Positions 39,701 to 51,600 of a stretch of 64,000 bases of DNA are shown one piece after another. The stretch spans positions 4,278,001 through 4,342,000 of the forward strand of contig JANTQA010000048.1 in assembly GCA_027625915.1 (NCBI GenBank), read 5' to 3'. Under the pieces are notes generated by a model, which saw nothing but the letters and a program-made list of their open reading frames with translations, was not told where the DNA came from and did not search any database. Source of the stretch: Anaeramoeba flamelloides (lineage: Eukaryota; Metamonada; Anaeramoebidae). Made by a program: the position numbers and the translations under genes. Every line of letters starts with the position of its first letter. Within the stretch, counting starts at the first letter, position 1.

Positions 39701-42700
39701 TTATTTTTGAGTCTTTAACAAAATTTCTAAATCAAAATTTAGGAATTCGGGCAAATAAGAGGAATTAAAAACTCCTCCGTTAAATAATAAAAAAAAAAAT
39801 TACTTTGTTTTTTTTTCAAAGAAAAATTTTGTTATATAAACTAAATTTCATAATAAATGGCCCACCTTACATTTGAATAATGAATTGCTTTTGTATCTTT
39901 TTGAAGTTTTTCCTCTCACAATGGAAAGTTTGCAAATAAATCATTTTTTCTCTTTTTTATTTTTTCAAAAGTGTTTTGTTAAAATGGAAAATGAAAATGA
40001 AAAATTTGAAAGAAGTAACAGATGAATTAATGAAAATTTTGGTTTCAAATATGAAAAAGAGATTAGATTTAGTTATTCAAATAGAAGGAGAATCGATAAA
40101 TGTTTTTTTTTTTTACTTTTTTAAATTGTCTATTTTTCATGTAATGCTTCTTTCAAAATAAATGGCCCAATTTTTTTGAACAGTTTTTTTTTATTTTTCT
40201 TTCTTTTATTTTTAGACAAAAAATAAATATCTCTTGGGTATAGTATTGAATATTAAAATCTAAATTTTTATATTATAATAGATAACTTCAATTATTAAAA
40301 ATATTTTGATTTAAAATTTGATTTTTAATGGGCCAATTATTATGAAAGATAGTTTAATTTCATTTTTTGTAGAAAAAAAAATAAAATTCTTAGATGATTT
40401 CTATTTCAATTAAGGATATTTTTTGAAAAATCATGATAATATTTAAAATCACAAGAAATAAAGAATTATGATAAATAACAAATTGTTAGATTTATATAAA
40501 TGTGATTAAAGAGTTGGTATATTTCAGGATAAGTTGCAAAGCTTTTTAATTAGAAATAATTGTTTGATCAATTAATAGATCTTACAAAAAAAAATTATTT
40601 TTATTTTTGTTTTTTTTTCTTGAAGGGTGCGATACTATAAATATACACTCTGTTTGTCTGAAACACTACATTTATTCACTTCAGTATCACTTTTAAGGCA
40701 CAAATTTTCAAGCCTATTAAAAACATCATCTAAAATCGAGATCAGAAATTATAATTTTATTTATTAATTTAATGCCATACTATCAAACAAATTGAATTAT
40801 TATTAACATCCAATAAATGGTTAATATCAATTTTGGATATTTATATTGGTTGTGGTGGGATTGAGTTTAATAAAGTGAGGCTAAAAACAAATTTGCCATC
40901 CTTTTTCGGAAATAGCTTATTTGTGATAATATTTGAGTAATTATAATTTCAAATGAAAATAATGATTTATTTGATGAATAAATATAGGGGGGGATGGGGG
41001 GTCACCACATTTTCTCCCTTTCCCCTTTTAAAATGGAGTTTTCAAAGAACTAGGTTGAAATTTATTTCTCGATTTGAAAAGGGAAAATGAAAAAAAGTTA
41101 AAAATTTTTAACCATTTGTTATTCAAATACAAGTATAAAAATGTAATTTTCTATATTCGTATCAAATAGTATAATATGGGCGAAAACCAAATGAATTGGC
41201 AAACTGTGAAATTATTTATTAATATTTTTAATCTTTTCAAGTAAATTGCCAATATTCCAAAACGAAAAATTAAAAAATAAAAACTTCAAAATGGTATAAT
41301 ACGTTAAAAATACAAACAAAAAAAAAAGATGTAAGCATTAAACTTGATTTTTGACACTTTGATAGGGATTAGATTAATTTAAGGGATTATTGTTATTGTT
41401 ATTTGGTTATCATTTCACTAAAAAAAAAAAAAAAAGAAACGAGTCGTTAAATAATAATAATATCTTTAATACAGTTGATTATTTTTTTTTTTTTTTTTTC
41501 TAAATTGAATAAAATAAAAAAGAATAAAAGAAATTTTTACCAGAAAGTAAAATTGCTTTTTTTGATTGTTTTTGGTTTAAAAATTGTGATTTATTGTTTT
41601 TCCATTTATTTAACCATTCGACTAATTTTTGGCGGATATTGGGATTGCCTAAAATTTCCATTGAATGCCTTGGACGGTATTTTTCAGTCCATAATTGTGA
41701 TGTGTGGATATTGTTATGTTTTATAAATTTAGATGAACTGATGGGGTTCTTTAATTGAAAATTTTGTTTTGGTTGTTGTTGAAGCTTTCCCTTTGTTAAA
41801 AAATTATTTTGGGTTGGAATTTCACGAATTATTGGTGGGTTATTATTAGTATAAACATGTTGTTTGCTATTATTAATATAAGTGTGTTGTTTATTAACAT
41901 TAACCAAATTATTTGTTTCAAAATTTGTCGGGATCACTTTGGGAAACTTTGTGAGATTATTTAAAAGATCGACTGATTTGTTGAGAGTGTTTTGGTTAAA
42001 AGTTTGACAATATTTTTGTTCATTAGTATGGTAGGGCTTTTGGTTTACTTGTGTTTGTAATGTATTAGAAATCTTTATTTGGGGGAGATCTTTCGTTTTA
42101 CCCATTTTCTTATAATTAAAGGGCGGCAAATGTTTAGGTTGTTGTTTTTGTTCAAGTTTTTTGATTTGTGTTTTTTGTTCTTCAAACAGCATTAAATTAT
42201 CATTATTTTGAATCCTATTTCCAAAGTTATTATTAATTTTAGCACCATAAGCAGGGGTGGTGGTGAAAATGGTGTCTTTCTGAAAAAGATTGGGTTCTTT
42301 CAGATCTTTTGGTTTCTTAATTTTTTGTCCTTTCTGATCCTGATGATCTTTCAAGTTTTTTACATTAAAAGTATTTTCTTTTTTTGGGTTTGTGGGTTCT
42401 TTGGGAAATTGTTTCTCTATTGGCGAAGAATTTTGATTAATTCTAGAATTAGAAGTTGGTTTTGATGGTTTTTGTGTGTGATCGTTTGCAACTAATTTTG
42501 GGTTCGATATATTTGGAATACATTTTAATTTGGTTATTATTAATACTCCTTTTTCATTTGGGATACTTTCTGTGTTTATTTGTGAAATCTTCGGAATTGG
42601 GTATTGCTTTACTTTGCTTTTTTTGATTTTATCATCCAAACTTTCAATTCTGTTTTGTTCTTCGCCCCGAGTTCTGTTCTTCTCTTTTTTTGGTTTCCTT

Positions 42701-43529
42701 TGTTCTTGTGTGTCTTCTTTTTGGTTTTCTTTTTCTTTTTCTTTTTCTCTTTCTTTTTCTTTTTCTTTTTCTTTTTCTTTTTCTTTTTCTTTTTCTTTTT
42801 CAGAACTTTTGTATTTGGTTTTTTCTTTTTGAATTATTTTTGGTTTAGTTTTTGCTTTTGTTTTTTTGTTGGTTGAGTTTGATTTTTTAGGTGACATTAA
42901 TTTAAATTCTGTGTTGTGTTTACTAATTCCTTGGTTTGGTTTACTAACCCTATTTGTGATTGGTTCTTGTTTTTTCTCTTTTCTTTTTTTTAAGGTTGAA
43001 ATTTTTTTTTTTTTTTTTTTTGTTTTATTTGTCCTCTTCTTTGTTTTTTGATTCTTTTGTTGTTCTTCGTTTATTTTTTTTTTTTCAGGCTTACTCTTGT
43101 TTTGCTTATTTTTGAGAACACCTGTATTTGGTTTAGTCTTTCTTTTTGATTTAGTCTTTCTTTTTGTTTTTGTTTTTGTTTTTGTTTTTTTTTTGTTTTT
43201 GTTTTTGTTTTTGTTTTTGTTTTGGGAGTTTTTTGTTTTTTTTTTTTAACTTTTGAGTGAGGTTTTTTGCTGGATTGTTTGGGCCGAAGGGGTGTTTGTT
43301 TATTTGTTTTTGGCTTTAGTTTGGTTTGGTCTGATACAAAATCGTCATCGTCTGAATTCAAATAGACAATTTTTTTTTTTTTATTCTTTTGTGATTTTTT
43401 TATTTTTTTTGCTTGTTTTCTTTTATTTTTAGTTTTTTGGATTTTACTGTTCTTAAGTGGAGAAAAATCTAAAGTATTGTTGGTCAAAAAATTGTCGTCT
43501 TCAGTAGATAAATCAAAAAAATCGATCAT
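36738..43529 (-). CDS. RFC1: Replication factor C large subunit (RFC1), clamp loader
   Basis: Core exons: 42897-41541 and 39013-36738 (stop TGA), joined phase 1 inside the Walker A motif (AILLSG|PPGIGKTT) to give 1210 aa from the ATG at 42897. A likely 5' exon (43529 to about 43095, donor GTAAGC) begins MIDFFDL, a PCNA-box-like start as in other RFC1 proteins. Its join to the next exon is unresolved; the frame before 42897 stays open for about 20 codons to an AG. Seen in order: long Lys/Glu-rich and Asn/Gln-rich leader, LWTEKYRP box, Walker A, NASD, LIMDEVDG Walker B, PIICICNDRN sensor 1, poly-Asn insert, C-terminal domain (FFMDYKMIPLFIYENYL), then a basic tail with nine SPRK/SPKK repeats. 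RFC1 with RFC2-5 loads PCNA at primer ends. I see no BRCT domain, which other RFC1 proteins usually carry before LWxxKY. Confidence 0.92.
39343..39464. repeat. Tandem repeat, 52-nt unit (R3 family)
   Basis: Units at 39343-39394 and 39395-39446 plus a partial third. Each starts AAGTTTTCTATTTTAA-like and contains AGTGAAAACTTTTTCAGAAT. It is the reverse complement of modules at 10640-10990. Confidence 0.8.
39504..39812 (+). mobile_element. 5'-truncated LINE insertion with 19 bp target duplication
   Basis: The exact duplication AAAAAATTACTTTGTTTTT lies at 39504-39522 and 39794-39812. Between them, 39523-39768 is open and encodes the C-terminal end of a non-LTR retrotransposon reverse transcriptase protein: EDLDHFLWNCPAYENNRKIW, the His/Cys segment common at LINE C termini (H-x-L/F-x-x-C-P-x-Y), then about 60 residues to TAA. 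A short 3' tail ends in poly(A). This is the usual product of target-primed reverse transcription that stopped early. It lies antisense to RFC1. The intact frame and perfect duplication argue for a recent event, so active full-length relatives probably exist in the genome. Confidence 0.88.
40682..40917. mobile_element. Mosaic: family A arm next to truncated family B element
   Basis: 40682-40712 reads CAGTATCACTTTTAAGGCAC, a single family A arm. From about 40727 the sequence follows the right part of family B (7510-7698): AAATCGAGATCA, CAAATTGAATTATTAT, AATAAATGG, AAACAAATTTGCC. It ends GGAAATAGCT followed by TA (40918-40919). The left half of B is missing. Confidence 0.65.
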
Positions 43530-43971
43530 ATTTTTGATCTCTTTTTGTTTTCTTAACTATGGAATTTTTTTTTTTTTTTAATTTCAGAAAGACAAAATAA
43601 AAAAAAAAAAGTAAATAGAAAAGTAAAAAAAATAATTTTAAAATTTTGGTTCGCTATTTAAACTTTTTTTAATTAATAAATATCTCCCAGTTTAAATTCT
43701 AGAGCTCTTAGTCCAATACTCAAGAAGTGAATTATTCTTTATGATACAGAATTTGAGATGTTTAAGAAAATTTTGACTAAGACCCTGCTAGATAATTGTC
43801 CAATAAAATTGTATTTTTATTCAAGGTTAATGGATCAAAACAATTTTATTTTTGAAATCACGAGAGATTTTTTAATGCTGAGAACGCTGATAAAAAACAA
43901 AAATATAAAATCTTTGTCATAATGAACTAATTATCAAAAAAAATAATGTTTTCAATATTGGTGAATATTTA

Positions 43972-44541
43972 AGGTTTACAATACCTGAAATTTGAAAAAA
44001 GTTTGCATTGTGTAGGGTGTGGTGATTTGTGAATTTGGTTCTTTGACTGATGCTTCTTGGGTTTGGTATGGGCTTTTAATAGTTGTTCAAAAGGGCAATT
44101 TTTAGCAATTTATTTTTTTTTTTTTTTCGAAATCCGAATTCAAAAGTAAAAGACTAAATATGTCTGAAGAAAAGTTATAAAAAAATACAGTATGTGATTT
44201 GTGTGTTGTAGAAGAAAATTTTTAATTTAATTTGGTTTTAATTGGAGTTTTTAAATAAAAATTTTATTTCATTTAGTTAATTGATTAAAAAGTAAAATCT
44301 AGATTTTAATCAACAAACCCACAAATAAAATTTATTCTTGAACAACTTACCTTCCAATGAATCTTACACCATTCAATTCGGATTTCGGAAAAAAAAAAAA
44401 TAAATTGTCAAAAATTGCCCTTTTGAACAACTATGAAAAACCATATATCAAGCCCAAGAACCATCGTCAAAGAACCAAATCAATAAATCACTAAACCCTT
44501 CACAAGATAATATTTTTTCGAATTTCGGGTATTGTAAATCT
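43972..44541. mobile_element. MITE, family C, with about 180 bp inverted arms
   Basis: A 570 bp element. The left arm (43972 to about 44155) begins AGGTTTACAATACCTGAAAT, and the right arm (about 44370-44541) read in reverse begins AGATTTACAATACCCGAAAT. Both continue with CTTTGAC, TTCTTGGG, and the shared run AGTTGTTCAAAAGGGCAATT, then a T-tract and GAAATCCGAATT. TA abuts both ends (43970-43971 and 44542-44543). The spacer is short and non-coding. A more diverged copy lies at 13140-13938. Confidence 0.82.
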
Positions 44542-45144
44542 TAATTGGTATCTAAAAAAAACTTAATTTAGAGTTTATTAATGAAAAAAAAAAAAATTAT
44601 TGTAGAAATGATTCACTTAACAAGAAGATTCAACAAAATCACTTACCAAATTTAATAACATTTAAAAACTTTTTTATAAGTTTTAAGATTCCTTAGCTGT
44701 TAAAAATATCTAAATAGACTTGGTAAAACTGTGTTTTATACTAAAAAACATTTTTTTCCTTTGTCTTTAAAGTCTACACATGTAATGGTTAAAAAAACTG
44801 AAAATAAACTTAGTAAATTTGATATTGGTTTCTAAACGTTCTCTGATGACAAAAAAAAAATAGTTAGAAAATGAAACATCAAATTTAAGGTGGTCATATT
44901 TATTTAATCTAAAATTGAAAACTTTTCAAGATCTTTTAAAAAAATTTTATTTTAAAATTTGTGTTTTGATTTATGAAATCGATGAGTTAACTTCATGTAC
45001 ACAATTTATTAATTCTGAGTCTATTTTTTTAAATATAAAATTCTCTTTTTCCAAAATTAAATAAAAAAGGGAACCTATTATTTTTTTATGTAAAATTAAG
45101 TTAATTCCAGAAAAAGGGAAAACATATTGTTGGTTTTGTATTTA

Positions 45145-45824
45145 AGGGTCGAGTCATTACGGTGAAATTTTTTATTCTGAAATGGAAAAAAACTTTTTTG
45201 TAATTTTATTGAGGACCTAACACCAATCAAAAACCAACCAACCTATGATGTACGATCGATCTCCAAAAATCAACAACCAAAAATGAGGACATTTTTAGAA
45301 AAAAGCGCCAAAGAGCGACACTCAATTTCCAATTAGAATGGTTGTGAATTACAATTCTGAAAACAACTATGTCAGTTTTGAAGTATCGCTCTTTGGCGCT
45401 TTTTGAGATCTTGGTGACTTTTTTTTTCTTTTTTTTCATTTTTCAAATGAGTTTTTTTTTATTGAAAAAATATTACCTAATCCTTACTTGGTCAAATTGA
45501 AAGGGTTTTAAAATAACCACAAATCAGAATAAATCGAATAAAATTGATTGCGAAATACAAGAAAGCAATTTGTTTTAAATTAAAGTAATTTAACCTCTTT
45601 TGAAAAAGAAAATGAGAAAAGACGAATTTTTTTTTTTAAATTTTGATTTTTTGAAATTGAGAACTCTTTTTCTTCGTTGAATTTTTTGTCAAAGAGATCC
45701 TATTACTATTTTTTTTTGTTATTTGAATTTTTTCAACCAAAAAAAGGGATATTTCACAATCCCCTTTTTGGTCTCAGGTCACCACTTGAGTATGGTGCCT
45801 TTTCACGGTAAATGACTCGACCCT
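45145..45824. mobile_element. MITE-like element, family D (TA-flanked) with internal hairpin
   Basis: A 680 bp element with ends AGGGTCGAGTCATT (then ACGGTGAAA on the left and TACCGTGAAA read from the right). TA abuts both ends (45143-45144 and 45825-45826). Inside, a perfect 19 bp inverted repeat AAAAAGCGCCAAAGAGCGA (45300-45318) pairs with 45386-45404 across a 67 nt loop. No coding frame was found. Interior sequence near 45225-45310 resembles 62858-62965. Confidence 0.78.
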
Positions 45825-48634
45825 TAAAAGTATTAATTTTGAAAAAAAAATTTAATTTTGTTCTTATTTTTTAATAATTAATATTACAATTAAAATCTTG
45901 GTCAAGAAAAATAATGGTGTTATAGGTGATAATATATGAAATTTTGATTGATTTTAATCAAAATTTTCACAATAAAAATCTTGATCTATTAAGTATAACT
46001 TTTTTATTTTTTAAAGCTTGTTAAATGTACTTTTCTTGTTTCAAAAATACAAAAAAATGGCAAAAAAAAAAATTATAATTTTGAAAATTTTTTTTAACAA
46101 ATTCTTTGGTCTTGTTTACAAGAACCAATATCAAAATTTAAATGATTTTTGTAGGAAAAAAAAATTATTTTGAATTTTGAGGAATAAAATTAGTTAATTC
46201 TTTAATATCTTGAAGAAAATTGAATTTCATAAAATTGAATTCTATCTTAGAACAAAAAGAAAATTTCAGAGTAAATTTTGTAAATGACTTTAAAACTTTA
46301 ATATTTTTATAACTATCCTTCTTTAAAAAATAGAAATATTTTTTGATATGTTGAATAAATGATTTATTTTTGATTAACCAAAAGAATTATCCCAACAAAG
46401 ATAAAAAAATATTTTATTAATAATCAAAGTAATAAAGACTTGATATTGTGTAATAATGATAAATATTAATAGAAATGGTAAAATTGTATTCTAATTTAAG
46501 AAATAAAATGAATTTAAATATTTTCTTTTTTAAAAATATGGAAACAAAATAATTGCTAAAACTGAAAAAAATATTCTTTTTATTTCTGGAATACTTAGTA
46601 TATCAGGTTTTTTTAACACTTTGTATATACAAAATTTGTAAGTAGAGAATGCCATTAATAAAATATTCTAAAATTTTAACATCCTTTCATAGAGTACTGA
46701 TCCCTTAAAATTATTTTTCAAAAAGGGATTTAATTTTTTGTTCATAATAAAAACTTAAGAATTGGATAAAAATTGAAAAATTTTCAAAAATTCAATTCAT
46801 AATCTCTAACTTTCTCAAAAAATCAAGTATTTTACCTTTAAAATATATTTTAACTAAAGGTATATTATGAAGTAATCAAATATATGTTCTATCAGAACAT
46901 AAGAAAAAATAAAAAAATATTTTTTATTAAGAAACTGGTTTTAAACTCTGGAAATAGAAAGTTTGCCTTACTGTGCAAAAATTACACTCTGAAAATTTTT
47001 ATTAAAGTGAGTATAAAAGAAAAAAATATATTTTTTTAAAAATAATTTTGAGTATTCTTTTTAGAAGTTGGCTTACCTTGGTAAAACAAACTGTACAATA
47101 AACTATTAAAATCTTACTAAAATCATTCTTTCAAATCTTTAAAAATAGAAGATAACTGTTTTTTAACAATTGAACAATCAAATCTCAAATTTTCATAGTA
47201 TTTTCACTAACTGGATTTTTTTGGTCTCTCTGTTTTTTTTTTTTTTAAAAGGTGTCAAAATAAATAATTATTGATTTTATTTCTGTTAAAGTAATTTTTT
47301 ATTTTTAAAAGTATTGTAATAATTATTGATTTTTTGTTTTCTAAAAAAAAATAATAATAATAAACTTTTAATTTTACATACACACACTAGTAAATCTTTT
47401 ATTTAACAAAAGAATTACTTAAAAAATTAGTCAAAAAGTTTAAAGAATAAATAGAAAAAAAAACCTATATACAAAAATGCCCTTTTTATCAATCCAAGAA
47501 CTCTTTTTTCTTCCAAATTTTCTTTTCAATAAAAATAGACACCCAAATAAAATAACAAATTCAAGCATCACGATGCAAATAGATAAGGACTTCAAAACAT
47601 AAATAAAAAATCAAAATTATTTCATACATGTAAATATTTACCATATTAATAACCACGATTATTTCAACAAATTTTGCCATACAACTTTTAAAATTTTGAA
47701 AAATAAGAAAATAAAAAACACAGGTTATTACACATACTGTTATAATTTTTTATTTTTTAAATCTTATAAACCAATTATAACATTTTTTTGATTTTACAAG
47801 TTGTTAAATTAGTTATACATGGTTTATTCAAAATTATAAACTTTGAAAACATCAAAAAAAGAAGATTTTTTGGTTTGGATTTATAATTTAATTGATTTTC
47901 GATTAATATTTTGAGTACCAATAATATATCTCCTTTTCTTACTTTTTAAAATACTTTATCAACCAAAAATACTTATTCATTGTTCAAAAAGAAATTTAAA
48001 AACCATCATTTTTGATTTTCCATCAAAGACTAACTTGATTTTTTATAATTGAAGGGATCACAATCGTTGATCTTTGATAAACAAATGAATGAAAGAAAAA
48101 AATTAAAATTTAAATGTAAACTTTTTAGTAGATGTATATTTTTTTAACAAAAATTAAAAAGAAAGAATCTAAATTCTTTAAAAAGGAATCTTTAAATAAA
48201 AAAAAGTCATTTTTCGTTATTTTTCAAGATTACAAGTATAAACTATTTAAAAACCGAAATTTAAACTATAAAAAATAAAAAGAAGGAATTTCCAGATCTA
48301 AATCATTTTTGAATTATGTCTTTATTAGGAATCAAAGATTAATAATTGTCAGGATCGTATTATTAGCTATTCAAATGATATTATTGAAATTATAATATTT
48401 AATAAATTTTGAGAAAAAAAATTAAAAATTTAATTTCAAAATTCAATACAAAAATTAAATAAAAATTTCACTTAAAAATTAATTAAAAAATTTAAACTAA
48501 ATTGCAATCTATTGATTCAACCGTTTTTTGATATATATATAAAAAAACCCAGCAATGTGTGATAAAAAATGAGATTTTTTGAAAAAGTAAAATGTTATTT
48601 TTTAAATTTCAATTTATTTAATTTGTAAAATTAT

Positions 48635-51600
48635 TTATTTTTTTTTATTAATTAATAATAATTCTTTTGAATCAATTTCTAATGATTTTATTTTAAGATT
48701 TAAAATGGATTGATATTCTTTCGAAATATTTTTAATCACTGTTTTAATAAAATCTATTATATGGTTTTTTAAGTCAATATCTTTAGTTTCGTTTGCTTTA
48801 TTAGCTGTATCAATTAATCGCATTACTAAGTCAATTTTTTCAATATCTGTTTTATCTTTAATTTTACTTGTAATGTCCATATGGAAATAGCTGGATCTAT
48901 ATAACTTTTTTAAAAGCCCGCGAACAGAAAGCTTTTTAATTCGGTACCATGATCTGAAAGTTCGGCTTTGAATGAATTTACGATAAAGCACTTCATCTGG
49001 TTCAGTAAATTTTCCTTTGAAATCTCTTCCTAGTTTGGAAGCGCCCAATAATTGAATAAATTCGTTTTCGTTAAAACCTTTTACAACAGGTGGTTGATAT
49101 ATTGGATCAATATTTTGAATTTTTGGTGTTAGGAGTGTAAAATAGGTTTCAAATGGAACCATAAATTTTTCTGTAAACTGGTAAAAATAACTTCGGATTA
49201 ATTTGGATTTATGTAATGAATTTTCTTTTTGATTCTTCTTTCTTCTTCTTAATTTAAATTGACTCAGTACCTTTCGATCAACTGAAACCATGGGATAGGA
49301 TGCCATTTGCAATTTTTCTTTAATTCGTTTTTTCTTGGGTAATTTCCTTTGCCTATTAAATCAAGTGAGAATAAAGAAATAAAGTAAATCGAAAGTTATG
49401 GATGAGGTTAAGTTACCGATTAAATGGGTGATTATTGTTAAGGAGTTTGTTATTGGGTAAAATAAATTGAAAAAAAAAGAATTATTGTTTTTATGAATTT
49501 CTAGAATTTTTTCTGTTTTCTTTAAAACTATTAAAATAATGATCTGAAGAAAATTCTATTTTTAATAATGTTTTTTGAATTTTGATTTTAACAAAGATTT
49601 GATCATAAATTATTTTCCAGTCAAAGGGGGGCAGTTGTAATTACATGTGTTTAAATGGTTTGAATTTATATTAGAAGAAGAAATTTATTTTGGAAATTCC
49701 AAAATTGAAATCATGTTTTCACATTTTTGCACATTTTTACTTTTTTTCGATTTTTTTGAAGACATAATTCATTTGCAAATTTTTTTTTATTGCAAGATCG
49801 AACGTCACTAAGGTAAAAATGTGTTATTCTAATGCTCTTGAAATAGTAAAAATGATCGTAGAGAAATTATATTTGATTTTTATTGGAATTTTCTTTGGAT
49901 CTTCAATTGAAGAGCAAAATGAACATTATTGTTTTTCTCAATAGGTCCTAAGAATAATAATATGATGTTTTTCAAATTTTAGAGAAAATATATTGATTTA
50001 TTAGTTTTATTTCAGAAGGATAACAACTATTCTCTAATGTTAGGCATTCTTCTACTTGTTTATTATTTATTCTTCAAATGTTAATTATAAAATAATAATT
50101 GATGTTTGGAAATTTTGGGCGTACCCTTTGATAGAAACAAAGTTTATTTGGACAATAGATAATATTCACATTGAACTCTTTTTTATTTCCTTTCTTGTAG
50201 ATGGTATTGTTGTTTTATTTAATTTCTAAATGTGACTCTTTGTGGATAAATATAATATTTTCAATTTTTTTTTCTTGTATTTTTATAAAGTATTTATAAG
50301 GGCTGTAAAAGGAATTGTTAGGAATGGTTTTTAAAATAAAAAGTAAACTGCTAAGTATAATAAAATGTTTAATTTCCATCAAAGTTTAGGGTAAGAACAG
50401 TTTCCTTAAAAGGGGATTTTCTTTTCTATTTGATGAATTATTTCACATCTTCAAAAAAAATAATGTTAACTGTAAATTTATTTTTCTTTTTCAGTTAATT
50501 TATTCTAATTTGTATCATTTTATAGCGGCTATCTTGAAAATTTAAAAATTTTTTTTTGGTATTTCAGGCAAATATGTAATTTTAGTGTATCATGTAAACA
50601 GGGATTTTTAGTGTTACAGGCAAGTATATGGTGATTTTGTTGAATCACCTTTTCCCAATAATAAATTATAAAATAAAATTATAAAAACTTTTTATTTTAA
50701 AAAATTCTTAAAGTTTTACTTTTTAATAAAAAATGTTTAAATTTGATTTTCTAAGCACCCAAATAATGAATGAAATAAATTCGCTTTATCATTAAAATTT
50801 TTATTTAAAAGATCTTATTTACAAATATCGTTGCAAATTAAAAGTAACTTTTTTTGATATGTTCTTTTGGACTAATCTCTACTAAACCAAATAATCATCA
50901 CCACTCTTTGTGCTTTATAATTTTTAGTTTTTTATTTTAAACTAACATCTGTTAAGCCAAATAATTACAATTCTTCTTTATTATCAATATTTAAAAGTAT
51001 CCAATTAATGTCCTGATTTTTACTGTTAGTTGTAAACCCGAGGGAAAATCAAAAATAAACCCTTTTTCGGTCAAAGGTGTGCATTTTTATTGAAGAAATA
51101 GAACATATTCTAGGAGTTTAATTCATTATTCTTCTCAAAATAAAATTTCAATTTTTAGATCAAAATCATTTTTTCTCATTTTGGACAATTTTTCTTGGAT
51201 TTTTGATTTTTGATTTTTTATTTCTTTTTTGTCTTTTTTTTTTTTAAAAAAAGTCAATTTGAAAAAAAAAAAAATGATTGAAAATTCAAATTAATATTAA
51301 GAAAATTGTGGTGATGTAATTTTTTTTAAAATGTCATACATTTACTATTAAAAAATTTTATTGTAAACAATTTTCATATTTCAAAAGAACTTGAGAAATT
51401 TTTGCATGAGACGTTCCAATGAAAGGGTCCCTCAAAAAATTTATCATCATTTTTTTTTTGAAATTCTTGGTTTGTTCAGTGTTTTCTTTTATGAATATCA
51501 ACTTTCATCTGAAGTTTATTGTTTCTCTTATTTCTAATTAATCTTAAATTAGTGATTCTTTAAAAAAAATCGAATTTTTCATTTTTGGTGGGGCCCCTTT

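Larger units (their letters stand above)
39014..41540 (-). other. Giant intron (2527 bp) of RFC1
   Basis: Donor GTAAAAATT at 41540 and acceptor AATAAAG ending at 39014, phase 1, in the Gly codon that opens GPPGIGKTT. Inside are a LINE 3' tail with target-site duplication, a tandem R3 array, a truncated family B element and a family A arm. No host gene was seen. Confidence 0.92.
43530..48634. other. Intergenic region, 5.1 kb
   Basis: Between the 5' end of RFC1 and the 3' end of the DENND6-type gene, both on minus. It holds two inverted-repeat transposons (43972-44541 and 45145-45824). The stretch 45840-48630 is plain A/T-rich sequence in which I see no gene, RNA or repeat with confidence. Confidence 0.6.

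Noticed and set aside
42530-43051. Plus-strand Phe/Ser-rich frames
   Set aside because: Antisense of the Lys-Glu repeats of the RFC1 leader.
45145-45824. TTAA target site (piggyBac type) for elements C and D
   Set aside because: TTAA also fits the flanks, but TA fits these and all the other families, so TA was preferred; TTAA is not excluded.
49385-49480. Alternative DENND6 exon (PNNKLLNNNHPFN) just upstream of the last exon
   Set aside because: Phase would fit but there is no acceptor in front of it, and the 55316 donor gives a better family alignment.
25-50190. R2 copies as a pair of long terminal repeats
   Set aside because: They are nearly 50 kb apart, diverged, and no retrovirus-like coding region lies between them.
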